DNA of 64,000 bases, taken from contig OZ017803.1 of NCBI GenBank assembly GCA_963969395.1, positions 15,190,001 through 15,254,000 on the forward strand, written 5' to 3'. The stretch is from Pseudoscleropodium purum. Taxonomy: Eukaryota > Streptophyta > Bryopsida > Hypnales > Brachytheciaceae. The notes below the pieces were generated by a model. That model worked only from the letters and a program-made list of their open reading frames with translations, was not told the DNA's origin and made no database searches. The position numbers and the translations under genes were made by a program. Shown here piece after piece: positions 35,327 to 46,839 of this stretch. Every line of letters begins with the position of its first letter. The stretch's first letter is position 1.

Positions 35327-35665
35327 CAGGGTTGACGAATGTCAACGTCCGCCCCAAAATAGCGTCCGTTTTCCGGACGTCTGGACGTCCGGAAGCACGG
35401 ATGCTAGCGGATGCAGCGTCCCGACCACCGTCGGAAAGCGGACGGGCGGGGTGGGGCGGACGTACGGGGCGGACGCCCAGATCGTGCGGACCAGATCAGT
35501 CCGCGCGTCGATCGGACGGCCGTAATTGGGCGGACGGACGGACGGACGGGCGGACGGGGCAGACGGGGCGGACCAATGGACAGGCGGACGCTGCGTCCGC
35601 TAGGACGCAAATGTCAGCGGACGCTGCAGACACAGCGTCCGCGTCCGGACGTCGTGTCAACCCTG
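35327..35665 (+). mobile_element. GC-rich hAT-type MITE, copy 2
   Basis: Ends are CAGGGTTGAC / GTCAACCCTG with a perfect 8-bp duplication AAGAACTG (35319-35326 and 35666-35673). The 339-bp interior is dense in GCGGACG and its inverse, with a GGAC run near 35531-35550. Inverted homologue of copy 1. Open frames inside are an effect of high GC and not genes. Confidence 0.88.
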
Positions 35666-35673
35666 AAGAACTG

Positions 35674-36860
35674 GAAGACAAAGAACTAGGCACAATGCAG
35701 GTCCTCACCTACATTGGAAAATTTACTAAGACTAAGACTAATCTCAATCAATGTTTCTTTGGTTGTATCTGGTTGTTGGATGTTATGCAAATCTCATTTT
35801 TGACCTATGTGAATATATAGAAGCCAAATAGGACAAGCCAAGGAATTTTTTAATTACTCAACTTGCCTCGATTACAATATTGGTCTCAGCATCAAATCCA
35901 CCTCATATAGTCATATAGTCTCTTCACCAAACTCACGCAATTGGGCCTTACAAACTAGAAAATCAAGTGAGCAACTAAAATCATATAGAATCGACAATGT
36001 TTGACCAAGCTCTAGTTTTTCCTTTGGCTCCTCAATTATGGAGGCCTTCCCATAGCAAACTCGTGTTTAGTAATGGGTTATCCCTCAAAGTATTGCAGCT
36101 ACCACCTTTGAATTCAAGAGACCATAGATCACCTCCTCTAAATTTGCAAAATTGCACGTCAAGTCTAGAGAATTCCAAACCATTTGCCAAGCATTGGAGC
36201 TCCTTGCTGACCCTTCTTGGAAAGAAATTTCCTCATGCATCATCCTTGGCTCTCATGACTGCTATGGCAACTACACCCCCAATTAGCTGGCCATTTAACA
36301 TTACTAGCAATATTCCTTGATCCAGTATCATGTAGAGGATTTGTTGAGCCCATAATCACCTCCTACTTGAAAGGGAAGTTAATAATATTGACCAAATCTG
36401 CAATTTAGTTTGGAGAGATATTGTTTTGGTAAGGATGGCACATATGAATCATCATCTCTCCTTTTTCCAACAATGTAGTGATATTAGAAAGAGAACTATC
36501 TACCAAGACTTCCTTGACACTTTGGGCCAAAACAATGTTTTTTGCTCTAATAGTTTTCACCAACCTAGGTGGCATCTCTCACTTAATCCTCCCTCGAGGT
36601 TGATTTGTCCACGTAAAACGGACTGATTGTCTCTTCCTTTTTCCTTCAATGGCCACCTCATTTATCCAAAAAAAAATCCTTTTTTTGGTACATCCTCTTT
36701 CAAGGCATCATTCTGTTCATTTCTTGGCTATTAGTATCAAACCCAATATCGTATGTACCTTTCTTATCATGAATCAAAGAAATTATAGAATCTTTTTTGT
36801 TTATAGCATATATAGTTTACTTACCAGAGTACATCAAAATACAGTTTATTCCCTATATAT
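35674..36860. other. Intergenic DNA, nothing recognised
   Basis: A frame of 107 codons at 35997-36320 has no recognised family. I see no other structure. Confidence 0.45.
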
Positions 36861-37073
36861 TACTACAAGAAAACTTTGTTTTAGGTGATATGTTGGCATC
36901 AAAAGGAAGGGATTTTAGGTGACATCGAAAAAAAATCCATATTTTTATGTCAACAATGATGTCCATTGATGTTATATTGGACATCATTGTTGACATAAAA
37001 GCATGGGTTTTTTTTTCAATGTCACCTAAAATCCCTTCCTTTTGATGTCAATAAACTTTGGTTTCTTATAGTG
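36861..37073. mobile_element. CACTA-ended MITE, 213 bp
   Basis: The right end reads inward as CACTATAAGAAA and the left end as TACTACAAGAAA, flanked by TAT on both sides, a 3-bp duplication typical of CACTA elements. The inside is an almost perfect foldback: the arm TCAAAAGGAAGGGATTTTAG recurs inverted, and the arms total about 100 bp each. Such DNA makes hairpin RNA if transcribed. Confidence 0.8.
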
Positions 37074-38104
37074 TATATACCCACATACCTTTTTTATTAT
37101 CCTATTTTTTTTCTTGCAATATCATATACCATAAGAGATGCTAAGATATGCATGTACATCATAAGGAGTCAAAAAACTAATATTGTTTCACATAGCAAGT
37201 TCATAACCTATTTCCAAAGTGTATCAATAAAGCAAAAAAGGTAGGGGTAGCTAAGTTGTCTTCTTTTTGAACATGCATTCCAACTTTCCAAGAGGTAAGG
37301 GCCTCACCTATGTCTGACCCAATCAACAAAACATGGATGTATTGTTAGTGAGGCTACAACAAGTGTCTACAACCCTCATACGCTTATTATTGCTTTTACA
37401 AGAAATCATGAGCAAAAAAAGGAGACAAACAAAGCAATCCAATTTTTTTTCTGACCTAATTGCTATTTGAACACTAAGATGAAGCCATTCTAATAATACT
37501 TGCAGTAGCTAAAATGCTATATTATAGTATTAGTATTCAAACCAAAACAAACAAAGCTTCTTTACTCAGCACTAGAAACAATTTTTTCATTGGAAGCTAA
37601 GTTACTAGCAGTAGTAATGGTAGTCCATTACTGCCATGTGTAGGATGGACTCAGAGACCCGTCCAAGCTAGTATTGTTGATACCTGGCCATAATTAGCTA
37701 ATCATGCCCTAAGAGACATAACTAGATCCATCTACATTAATCCTTGTGCGTGAGGGTGGACATTTTTGTAACACTCAAAATCAAATTTTTTTTTAAAGGG
37801 ATTTGGATGTGGATTCCAATTGCACTTGGTCCTTGTAAAGTGTTGAACTAAATTAGAATAGAAATCTCATCAATCCACACTAGTGATGTGCTTGATCAAA
37901 ACATAATTGCACTATGTTTTGTAACTATACACAGACCTTATACAGAGCAGTCTGGAATTTGCGATTGTTACCAGATATGACTGGTAACAGACCGTTGAGA
38001 CGTGATTTAACCTCGAATCCTTTGTCCTAGTCTTCCCTCCTTGGATCTTCCACAACAAGCACTCACCTCCATCATCCTGTAGTAGTTTGTTTGTCCTGAA
38101 GGAA
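37074..38104. other. AT-rich intergenic DNA, nothing recognised
   Basis: No gene or element ends identified. Confidence 0.5.
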
Positions 38105-39428
38105 GATGACGGCAAATAGCAACAAGTTGTTAGTGGAGGTCATCTGCAAATGATGTTTGGGACAATTTCGACTACTTCGCATTGGGGTTTTCAGTTTCTT
38201 ACTTGCACCCCATTTCTAGTGCTCAATGAATACTACTCACAAGGACACTGTGGGAGCTACGGGAGCAATGGCGTTGAGGATCGATGTAACGATGTAGGCT
38301 TTGCTACAAGGGCTTCTCCTGGTGAAGTAGTTCAAATGACAGAGAGACTATTTAGTTGGGCATACCACAAGAGAAAAACATTGATACAAGTTGCGAGGAT
38401 TGTGAGCAAATGTTTGAGTGAAGAATTCCTCCTCAATCTTCCTACACCTTGGCTAAATCACTGGTGACCAACAAACAAGCCTAAACCAAAGAATTGGAGG
38501 TATTTGTTTTGAAGGCAGGTAGGAAGGCTCCTATGGTGGCAAGAGCGATTTCCTCAAGGTGATATCAGAGGCTTTCCCTCTAACATTGAGAGTTTTGTAG
38601 TTGAGAAGTGGTGGCCAAAAGCTCAACAAAATGAAGACCGAAGCGTGCAAGAGAGCTCAACAACGATTGAAGGGGCGACTAGCTCAAGAGAAGGGTCGAA
38701 TCAGCCGTACCCTCCTCAACACGCGAGAAGGAAGAGCACTGCCATCAATCCCACCTCCTAGCGCCTCAGAGCTACTCCAATTGGAGAAATCCATGTTGGT
38801 TCTAGAAAATAGAAACTCTCTCTAGAGAGCAACAACAGCAGAAGTGATTCTAAGTCCATAGCGTTCAACTCCCCCAATCCTAATTTGTGACAATTTCAAA
38901 GTGGGAAGGGGCTTCGAGGAGGATAGAGGGGTGGTCATCGTGGAAGGAGGCATGGAGGGTAGACTATACATAAAATGGTAGTGGCTTTCGAAGGTGATGA
39001 ATTGCAGTCAATTTGGGAGATTGCAGGCCAACAAGGAGGTCAGCGTGGCTGTTGTGGAATGGGATGTGGTCAAGACAGAGGCAATAGTACTCCACCAAGA
39101 TGCTTGGCACCTACTATTGTCGTGAACCGCGATACACACAGTCTTGAGGAAGCATGCAATACCACCTCAATTACAATTGAATAGTCCAAGTATGAGAGTT
39201 GCAGTTCACAATGAATTTCTATGTGCGTATCATGGACCTAGTCCATTATTAGAGGGCCATCAAGATGCACAACAAAATCACACACCTGGATGCAATGGAA
39301 GCAACCTTAACTTCAGCAGCTCGCAAATGTGTCAATCAAAGAATTTGTGAAGGAGATTGGCAATCAACTTGGTTAATGAATTTAAGAATGCAGCTTTTGT
39401 TCATGAATGGCTCTACGGTGTGACAGAC
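38105..39428 (+). other. Unrecognised gene-like remnants left of the 3.6-kb insertion
   Basis: More balanced base composition than the flanks and several plus-strand frames of 70-105 codons (38150-38467, 38601-38825, 38975-39184), none of a family I recognise. It probably continued into 43077 before the 3.6-kb element inserted, and may belong to the piggyBac-related transposon to the right. Confidence 0.35.
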
Positions 39429-40611
39429 TGTCGCAGCACAGGGCAGGTCAATTCCCCATTATACTCACAAAAATCGCTCTAGAGTATAACTAAGTGACTC
39501 TAAAGATCGAACCCACGAGATCCTGTGAAGTATCTAGCTCTATTAAGCAGTTAAGCTAAGTCAGTATCCCAATCTTACTTTCCGGTCCTAGATCTAGAAC
39601 TAGAAATACCACCACACCGGATAACTACAGACCGGATTACTCCTTCTTCCGGTCCTACTTACTATCCGGTCCATACAAATACCCAAATCCCAGGATCTCA
39701 CAACTTCCGATCCTGGAAATCCGTCCTGACCAATCCGGTCGGGATGGTCATCCTGTATCCGTAATCCTATCCGGTTTAGTTTTGCCTCTGTTTCACCATC
39801 AGAGGGGTCGCCGCTCACATTTGAGAGTGGTAGGCCCACCACTCCTTCCGTGACTTATAGTGGCTAAAGACCCACTATCCTACTTCCTAAACTCCTAAGC
39901 TAATCCAGATCCGGTTTGGTCCTTCACAACAACCCAGATAGCAATCCGGGTTGTAGGTCACACAAAGACCCTACACTCGACCCTCTCGTACTACAACGAC
40001 CTTAATGCTACTTCCGATCCGTGCGAAGACAGGTGGTTACAAGTGCACCCGTCCGTTCCAACATCAACTAAAGTTCTTCCGTTACCCATACGGGTGGTGA
40101 GACCTCACAGGAGATCGGACACTCGACCGGATTTCCCACCCGGGAGTTCTAGCGCAACTAAGGAATCCCTCCCTACCCGCCTAGCCTAACAACGGCTTTC
40201 TCACCCGGAATCTCAAACTCTAGACGTGCTGAGGAACTAAGTTCACTCCCAACTCTTCGATACCTACTCACATGCACCTTGGATCGGAAAAGAAACGCCA
40301 AGGGGAGAAATCACTCGCAAACCGGCTCGTACTATCCTAACTCCACATCATACAATCCTGTCGCGCTGGAGAGAGACACACAATGAGGAGAAGAGAAAGG
40401 TACAAGAAGTTTGCAAAATGAAAAACTCCCAATTCCCATCGCGGGAACCGATTTATATACAAAGGGTAAAAACCCTAAAAGCACAAAAAGGAGCGGAAAA
40501 CCCGTAGGGGTCCGCCGCCACCCTAATCTAACTTTCGGTCTAACCTAATACTGTTGAGCCGGATCCGGATCCGGATCCACTCCTACTCCTAACTGAAATC
40601 CAAAATCCTAT
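39429..40611 (-). other. Noncoding left part of the 3.64-kb element
   Basis: About 1.2 kb without a frame, full of CCGGAT-type motifs, including three in tandem near 40558-40578, and with a minus-strand TATA-like box near 40455. It would be the 3' part of the element and could contain a long terminal region. Confidence 0.5.
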
Positions 40612-41514
40612 CTACTCTACAACCCTAGATCCTATTGTCGGGCTTCCGACCTCCGGAACCAGCTCCTCGAAGACTTCACTCAAGTTCCGGATCCGTTCCC
40701 CCTCCGCAGGGTTAGATCCGGGTGAAGACTCCAGGTTGATTGTGATATCCGGTCTCCTGCCCGGAGTCCCAGTCCGTGCAGATTTCTTGGACTCAGGAGT
40801 CCAATCCTTCCTATCCTTCGCAATAGTCGCGTCCGGAAAGAGATCCGGTAGCGAGATATCCGAAAGATGAATCCCTTTGTCGCACGTCGCTCCAGTCAGC
40901 TTCCGGCTGCTTTCCTCGATCCGGTCCGCAGCCTTCCGCCCCTCCACCATTACCGTCTCCACCTGCTCAGCGAAGTCGGCGAGAATCCGGACCATCCGGG
41001 AACCGGATAGTTTCTTCTCTTCGTGGATCTTCTCGTCGAAGAGCTTCGCTTTGGCGGCGGCCGTTCCGGTTTCTCCCAGGGTCGCCTTGATTCGCTCGGC
41101 TATCTTCCGAGTTTCCTCCGCCATCTCCCGGGTGGCCATCACGTCTTCCCGATAGGCAAAAAGAGTTGCCTTCAAGTTATCCACCTCCTCCTGCAACCGG
41201 CGGATCTCTGCTTCCTGTTTCCGGGTCTCTTCCGGATTGGTGATGCACTCCGCCACCTGTTCTGCCAACTTGCTGTCCGGTGGCGCACCTACCAACTTTC
41301 CGATCGCCGCAAGCGTCCTGTGCTTGACCTCCCAATCCGCCCTGATGTTGCAGAGGACGTTGATAAGACCGTTGAACGGATCTTGCATTTCCGGGTCTCC
41401 CCCAGAAACAGTCTTCTCGGCTTCCGGTTTCTCTTCCGGGGCTGGTCTGTCTTGACCGGGAGGTGTCCCGCGCTTGTGTGGAGGCGTCAACTTCTGTCGC
41501 TTGATCGGCGGCAT
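40612..41514 (-). CDS. Gag-like coiled-coil protein, C-terminal half with duplicated promoter
   Basis: A minus-strand frame of 300 codons starts PPIKRQKLTPPHKRG. It has a long charged helical stretch (about residues 95-170, RKQEAEIRRLQEEVDNLKA) likely to form a coiled coil, and a disordered tail. The start repeats the end of the neighbouring frame at 41784-42398, so this is the second half of one ancestral protein. A TATAAAAGG box from the duplicated terminal segment lies just upstream, so the half gene may have its own promoter. Function unknown; gag-like by context only. Confidence 0.5.
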   Translation of the reverse strand: MPPIKRQKLTPPHKRGTPPGQDRPAPEEKPEAEKTVSGGDPEMQDPFNGLINVLCNIRADWEVKHRTLAAIGKLVGAPPDSKLAEQVAECITNPEETRKQEAEIRRLQEEVDNLKATLFAYREDVMATREMAEETRKIAERIKATLGETGTAAAKAKLFDEKIHEEKKLSGSRMVRILADFAEQVETVMVEGRKAADRIEESSRKLTGATCDKGIHLSDISLPDLFPDATIAKDRKDWTPESKKSARTGTPGRRPDITINLESSPGSNPAEGERIRNLSEVFEELVPEVGSPTIGSRVVE

Positions 41515-41520
41515 CAGCTC

Positions 41521-41806
41521 CTCCTTTTATAGTCTTTGGACCCTTTCCGGTTTTTCATCATGAATCTGGTTTACCATCATAATCCGGTTCATCATCATAA
41601 TCCGGTCCTAGACCTAATCCGTGTTGCATTCCATTTCCGTCGTTAGTTACTCCTGACCGGATTAGATCCAAGAGGCCCACTACTTCACATTCCGTGCTAA
41701 TTTTGAGTTTTCCTTCTCCACCTTATCGGATCCGGTTCCCTAATGACTAGTTTCCGTTCCTATTTTGGTGTATACTAAGAAAATCAAAATTTTAAGCTGC
41801 GACAGT
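41521..41806 (-). repeat. Internal copy of the element's right-terminal segment
   Basis: About 285 bp match 42785-43071 (shared TTGTGTATACTAAG-like and CTGACCGGATTAGATCC runs) and end in the same GCTGCGACA. Three 17-18-bp units of the type ATCATAATCCGGTTC lie in each copy. Both sides carry the same short stretch of the gag-like gene, so it interrupts that gene as a tandem rearrangement. Confidence 0.8.
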
Positions 41807-42629
41807 GACCGGGAGGCGTCCCGCGCTTGTGTGGAAGCGTCAACTTCTGTCGCTTGATGGGCGGCATCGGCTCCTCCTCTTCCTCGCTCGACTCCCGTTC
41901 TGACCCGGAATCGGATTCGGCCTCGTCATCCGTTTCCGACTCCCCATACTTCAGGAGGACTTCTTGAGTCCTCCACACCTTCTCCTCCGCGTCAGTGAGG
42001 ACTTGGTGGTCACGATAGAGGTGGAAGAGGTAAGGGCACACTGGACTGGCCCTCTTCTTCCCAACTCTACTTATGAGCTGGGTCACAAGATCGGAAATGA
42101 TCTGTGCCCAGTCCACTTTCCGGGTACCACTGAGGGCACCGAAAATGGTGTTGCCGAGGGTGATCGTCACCCTGGTCGGCTTTTCCGGGTGAAGGACCGG
42201 AACCAAGAATTGCAGGAGCCGACGGTGTCGGTCATCCACGCAATCCTCGACCGCGTATCCGTCCTTCGGGTTGACGGCTCCCTGGAACTTCCCTCGGACA
42301 AACTCATCCTTCCGGTTCGCCATCCCTAAACCTCCTGCCCGGAAACCGGAAACCGCTCTCCACATTCCCTCTTTCCAGCGGACAGGAGTTCCTCTCACGG
42401 TGTTGTCAAACTAGTTGGACAGCTTTCCGAGGAGCTCCTTGACCATTCTCTCCTCCCTAAAACCCCAGGGTTTCTCGGCAAACCCTAGGCAACCCATAGA
42501 GGTGAGATCCTCCATGAGTTGAGACTTTTCCGGCTTTGTGGAGGGAATAACCGGAATGACTTTCCGGAGTTTCACCTCGCCTCCAGAGGGACTCGCTGGT
42601 CTCGACCTACGTAGCGGCGGCATTCCCAC
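41784..42629 (-). pseudogene. Gag-like protein, N-terminal half, one internal TAG
   Basis: Two minus-strand frames, 42629-42411 and 42398-41784, are in the same phase and separated only by a TAG at 42413-42411. Read through it is about 280 codons: a basic start (PPLRRSRPASPSGGEVKLRK), a globular part (GKFQGAVNPKDGYAVEDC, LGNTIFGALSGTRKVDWAQI) and an acidic serine-rich stretch leading to PPIKRQKL. It ends a few codons into the inserted terminal segment. The globular region resembles plant retroelement gag-type proteins in style; I cannot name the family. Confidence 0.55.
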
Positions 42630-42784
42630 TCCAATCTATCTCACTCTCTCCTAGCCGCATGTCCCGTTCCTCACGTTCTCTCTTTGATCTCAACCGGAAT
42701 CGAAACAAGCAGAACACAAACGCAAAAACTCAACCGCGCGCTCTCAAGGTCGAGTTTCTAAAAAGGGGGTGCAACAGTGAAAGC

Positions 42785-43071
42785 TCCTCCTTATATAGTC
42801 TCTGGACCCTTTCCGGTTTGGTCATCATGAATCCGGTTCACCATCATAATCCGGTTCGCCATCATAATCCGGTCCTAGACCTAATCCGTGTTGCATTCCG
42901 TTTCCGTCGTTAATTACTCCTGACCGGATTAGATCCAAGAGGCCTACTACTTCACGTTCCGTGCTAATTTTGAGTTTTCCTTCTCCACCTTATCGAATCA
43001 GGTTCCCTAATGGCTAGTTTCCGTTCCTATTTTGGTGTATACTAAGAAAATCGAAATTTTAAGCTGCGACA
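42785..43071 (-). repeat. Right-terminal segment of the 3.64-kb element (promoter end)
   Basis: Read on the minus strand it starts TGTCGCAGC and reaches a TATATAAGG box about 275 bp in, as in a retrotransposon U3 region. It is directly repeated at 41521-41806. Confidence 0.7.
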
Positions 43072-43076
43072 CAGAC

Positions 43077-43780
43077 ATTGGGTCACTTGAGGTGCCACCA
43101 CCTGCACCTACGAGCCATGCCAATAATGCATTACCATTGTCCTTCACTATGTCACCAAAAATTACCATTCTAAGGCATGTTGGAGCATCTTGTACAACTC
43201 CTTCACCACTTGTGGATGGAAGCACAAGGACAAGGTAGTGTCCACCTACTGCGGTACCATGTGTATTGGAATCACTTTATGGTCAATTCGGCGTTGAACT
43301 CTCCCAGCATGTGTAGGTGGATTTAGAAGTCCTTGGATACAACGTTGGACAATGGGGCCATGTAAAGTCTTTCCTTGGAGATGTAGAGCAACTGTGGCGG
43401 GAAGACAATGTCCAATGGTTTGGTGTGGATTTCCAACTGCCAATTGGGTGGCATAAAGTAGTTGTAAGTGATTGCCACAGTTTGGACTACATGGTGCTGC
43501 TAGTAGAAGGATACACAAGGCAAGGACATAATACACCACCGCAGTCTCTAGTTCACAATGGCAACGTTGAAGGTCAAGAGCAGCTACCAAAGAGTGCATC
43601 AACATCAACAACTTTGGAGGAGGTCTACACTCCATAGTAGACCTTGCCACGAGCAAATGTTGACAAAGCTCCTTAAGCTGCAAGAGAGGCACCTCAAGTT
43701 TATAACCCTTTCAACCACTATGATGGCTTTACAAGTGACTCTACCAACTCCAGTTGAATGGCAGAATTTTAAGATTTTAC
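43077..43780 (+). other. Unrecognised gene-like remnant right of the 3.64-kb insertion
   Basis: Balanced composition and short plus-strand frames (43032-43238, 43317-43637). Probably continuous with 38.1-39.4 kb before the insertion. No family recognised. Confidence 0.35.
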
Positions 43781-43789
43781 AAGTAACAA

Positions 43790-45200
43790 TTTAGACAATT
43801 CTAACGCTGATTTTGAATTGGATGATGACGGTGATGTGCACTTATCAGGGCACAAGACCTTAGACCTCAATTTTTATCCCCATTTTTGTATGGATGATGC
43901 TCGTGTGTAGGTAGACTATATTCGAGCTAAGTATAATGACGACAATTGGGGTCAAAGTAGTTAGACACTAGCTAGTGATCGCAGTACTTTTGTAGGTCCT
44001 AATCCTAGCAATAAACAAAGATTCACTCAAGCAACCCAGCCCCCGCTTCATTTTTTTGACCTTTTCTATGATGATATTGTCATAGATCGTTTGGTAGTTG
44101 AAACCAATAGATATGTTGCACAACTTTCTTTCAAGTACCCTCAAAAGACTAATAGCCGTGAGGGTTGGTATGATGCTTATCTAGCTAAGATACGGGCATG
44201 ACTAGGATGTGTCATCCATATGGCCATCAAATAGTTTCCAACCATGAGGGATTATTGGATCAAGGATCCATTCTATAGGTGCCCTATCATCCCAAAGGTC
44301 ATGAAACGTGTGCAATTTGAGGCGTTGTTGCGATGCCTTCGTGTGGTAGATAACAACTCTTTACAAAATGATAGGTCGCTTCCCGATTATGATAAGATAA
44401 GGAAGATTAGGTTTATGGTTGACCACTTTGTTAATAGATCCAAAGAGCTTTATAACCCAAGGAGATACATTATAGTAGATGAAATGATGGTTGCTTATCG
44501 TGGGCATTATTCAAGCTTCCAACAATATATGAAGGCAAAGCTTACTAAGTATGGCTTTAAATTCTAGGCAGCAATTTCTTCAAAGTCTTGATATATTTAT
44601 AATGTCATTCCATACCTAGGTAAACAAAGAAAAGTAGACGTTGGTCAAAGCGAGCAAGTGGTGTTGGACCTTATTAGTGGCCTTGAGTATTGGAAACATG
44701 TTATCGTTGTTGACAACTTCTTTACATTTCCATCATTGTTCAAGAAGCTCTTGGACTTAGGCACTTATGCGATAGGCTTATTAAAGGGGCCTTGCATTAG
44801 GGTACCATCTTTGCTTTGTGGATTGAAAAAGGGCGAACACCCTCATTCAACTTTGTTTTGGCTCATTCACTAGGACCAACAGATGGCAACGACAACATAG
44901 TTTGATTCCAAGCCTATTATGTTTTTGAATATTAGTACAGACCCTATAGCACTTGGAATAGTCACATGTAAGCATTCAATCAATGAAGTTCATATAGACA
45001 TGGAAACCACCCCGTAGCAACTTGAGTGTTCAAAGAATATGAAGGGAGTTGATGTGGTAGATAAGATGCACGGAGACTACATTTCTTAGTTCTGTAGTCA
45101 CAAATGGTGGCATAAAGTGTGTTTTTCGTTTTGGATTCCAATCTTCAAAATATGTGGGTACTATATAGAGAACACATGTTGGAGAGGCTTTAAAGTGTGC
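43790..45200 (+). pseudogene. piggyBac-type transposase pseudogene
   Basis: One frame is followed for about 1.35 kb with ten stops and no frameshift. Family motifs: an acidic N-terminus (DFELDDDGDV), LHFFDLFYDDIV, METNRY-like VETNRYVAQ, MRDYWIKD, FEALLRCLRVVDN, then the catalytic region. The three piggyBac aspartates remain: IIVDEMM (codon 44478), VIVVDNFFT (44712) and GVDVVDKM (45051 or 45060). SHKWWHKVCF follows, matching the family's C-terminal end. Eight stops are TAG (43908, 43962, 44232, 44565, 44871, 44898, 45015, 45087) and two TGA. The C-terminal cysteine-rich zinc finger was not found and TTAA-flanked ends were not located. Confidence 0.88.
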
Positions 45201-46839
45201 ACCACAGGAAACGCTTCTATTATAGGTGTAGAATTTCAATTCTCGTTTTTGTAAATTGTCGGTGCATCGTATTAGTGTAGGAAGATGCTTATCAAATTGC
45301 AGGAAGAAGAGACCCAATGAGGCTAGCAAATGACTTATTGGTTGTCATTCTCCATTTTGTTTTTACAACTTGTAGTGTCTCGTAGGAGTGTCGTTGTGAA
45401 CTCCATAGTGAGAGTGTAACTACATCCCATACTTGTTTTGAACATTTGGACTCACTGCTAGAAATATACACCAGCAATGGATTTTTTCATGACTAGGCTT
45501 TTTATTGTTGTAGCATAGCATTGATTCACACATGCATTGCATGAACCCTAGTTGTTTCAAACATGTAGGGAGATTTCATGAAATAATTCTGGAGATTTCC
45601 GAAACCTCCAAGCACTAGCTCATTTTATGTGTGTGCTGACACACATCCCCTCAGACGGTTATAATAGCTTGTATCCCAAACACAAGACTATTTGTGGAAG
45701 ATCCATCTATAGTCTTCAAGACCTAGTCTACATGGATGCCCCCAACATGTGCAATTCTGGTTGGAACAGGAACCAGCACCAAGCTAGCTCACTGATAGCC
45801 GTATGCAACTTACAGACAACCCTTCCTTGAATCTTGCAAGTTGTAGCCCTCACAGACCTCTTAGTTTTGGGATTTTAGCCAAAAAAAAATTCTCCTGATT
45901 CTTATCTTTGAAGTCTATGTCATACTCAAAGTGCATTTGCATCTAATCCAAACTCCACCATATAGAAGGTCTCAAAGTTTGAATATGCTTCAAAGATGCC
46001 CTAGATTCGAGCAAAAACATGTTCATCACTCATTATAATCTCTCAATCTACATGGTAGATTGCCTTCCAAATTGAAATTGTGACTTGTAAGGAAGTTGCC
46101 TTCAAATTTCAACGGTGAAATTTGTAGCAAGTAATTACTCCTCCCATTATTGTAGTTTTTCTAAGATATGCTTCAAAGCTACTCAAAACCCTTTTTTCAG
46201 TCTATGACGTATAGGGGTTAATTGACAAGTAAAAGCTCAATTAGTTGGAAGCTAGTTAGTGATTAGTTCATGTTAAAATAAACTTTAGAAATGAAGGCAA
46301 GTACTAAGACTTGAACCTTCATAAATCAATCATCAAATAAGCGTATAGTCCTAGATTTTTGGGATAAATGTCCCAATTTTTGCTTAACCATCAATAATTT
46401 ACATGGTTTATAATAAGTAAATGAAGCGATAACAACATCTTTTCATAAAAGTAATGCATAGCTAATACTTGTGTAAATTCTTCACACTTGGAAATGAAAG
46501 CTAGAAAAAAGAAAAAACTTAAAAAATATCTGAGGTCCTAGCCGCAATAACAATGAAATTTTGAAGATGGAATCAAGAATCAAATAATAGAAGGCAACAA
46601 AATTCAATTCAGGGCCCAATGGCCCCACATTACCGGGTCCAGGAAGTCCAAGTAATGAACAAAGTCTGATTCTTAGATGCCCTTGTTTCATCATTACAGT
46701 GTGGCAAACACATTTTGTTCTTCATTCTTTGTTGCTTCTAAGCTTAAGCTTAACAAGGGTTGTCTTCAACCAAATTGCTACCCTCTTACACTAGTTTAAT
46801 TGTCGTAAACCAAACTTGTGCTTAATTTTGGAGAGCTTA
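45201..46839. other. AT-rich intergenic DNA, nothing recognised
   Basis: Short frames only. CACTGCTAGAAAT near 45452 resembles a CACTA-type end but no partner was found. Confidence 0.45.

Larger units (their letters stand above)
39429..43071 (-). mobile_element. 3.64-kb unclassified transposable element with gag-like gene
   Basis: Ends are TGTCGCAGC and its inverse GCTGCGACA, with CAGAC duplicated on both sides (39424-39428, 43072-43076). TG...CA ends and a 5-bp duplication suggest an LTR-type element, but the two termini are not direct repeats of each other, so class is uncertain. Two TATA-type promoters face the minus strand (ACTATATAAGG near 42795 and TATATAAAT near 40455). The gag-like frames run on the minus strand. 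TCCGG/CCGGA motifs are strikingly frequent throughout. A 290-bp terminal segment is repeated internally. Confidence 0.75.

Noticed and set aside
35997..36320. 107-codon frame, tested as an LRR remnant on either strand
   Set aside because: Neither strand gives a consistent repeat or family motif.
45452..45480. CACTA-type end (CACTGCTAGAAAT)
   Set aside because: No matching inverted end or 3-bp duplication was found nearby.
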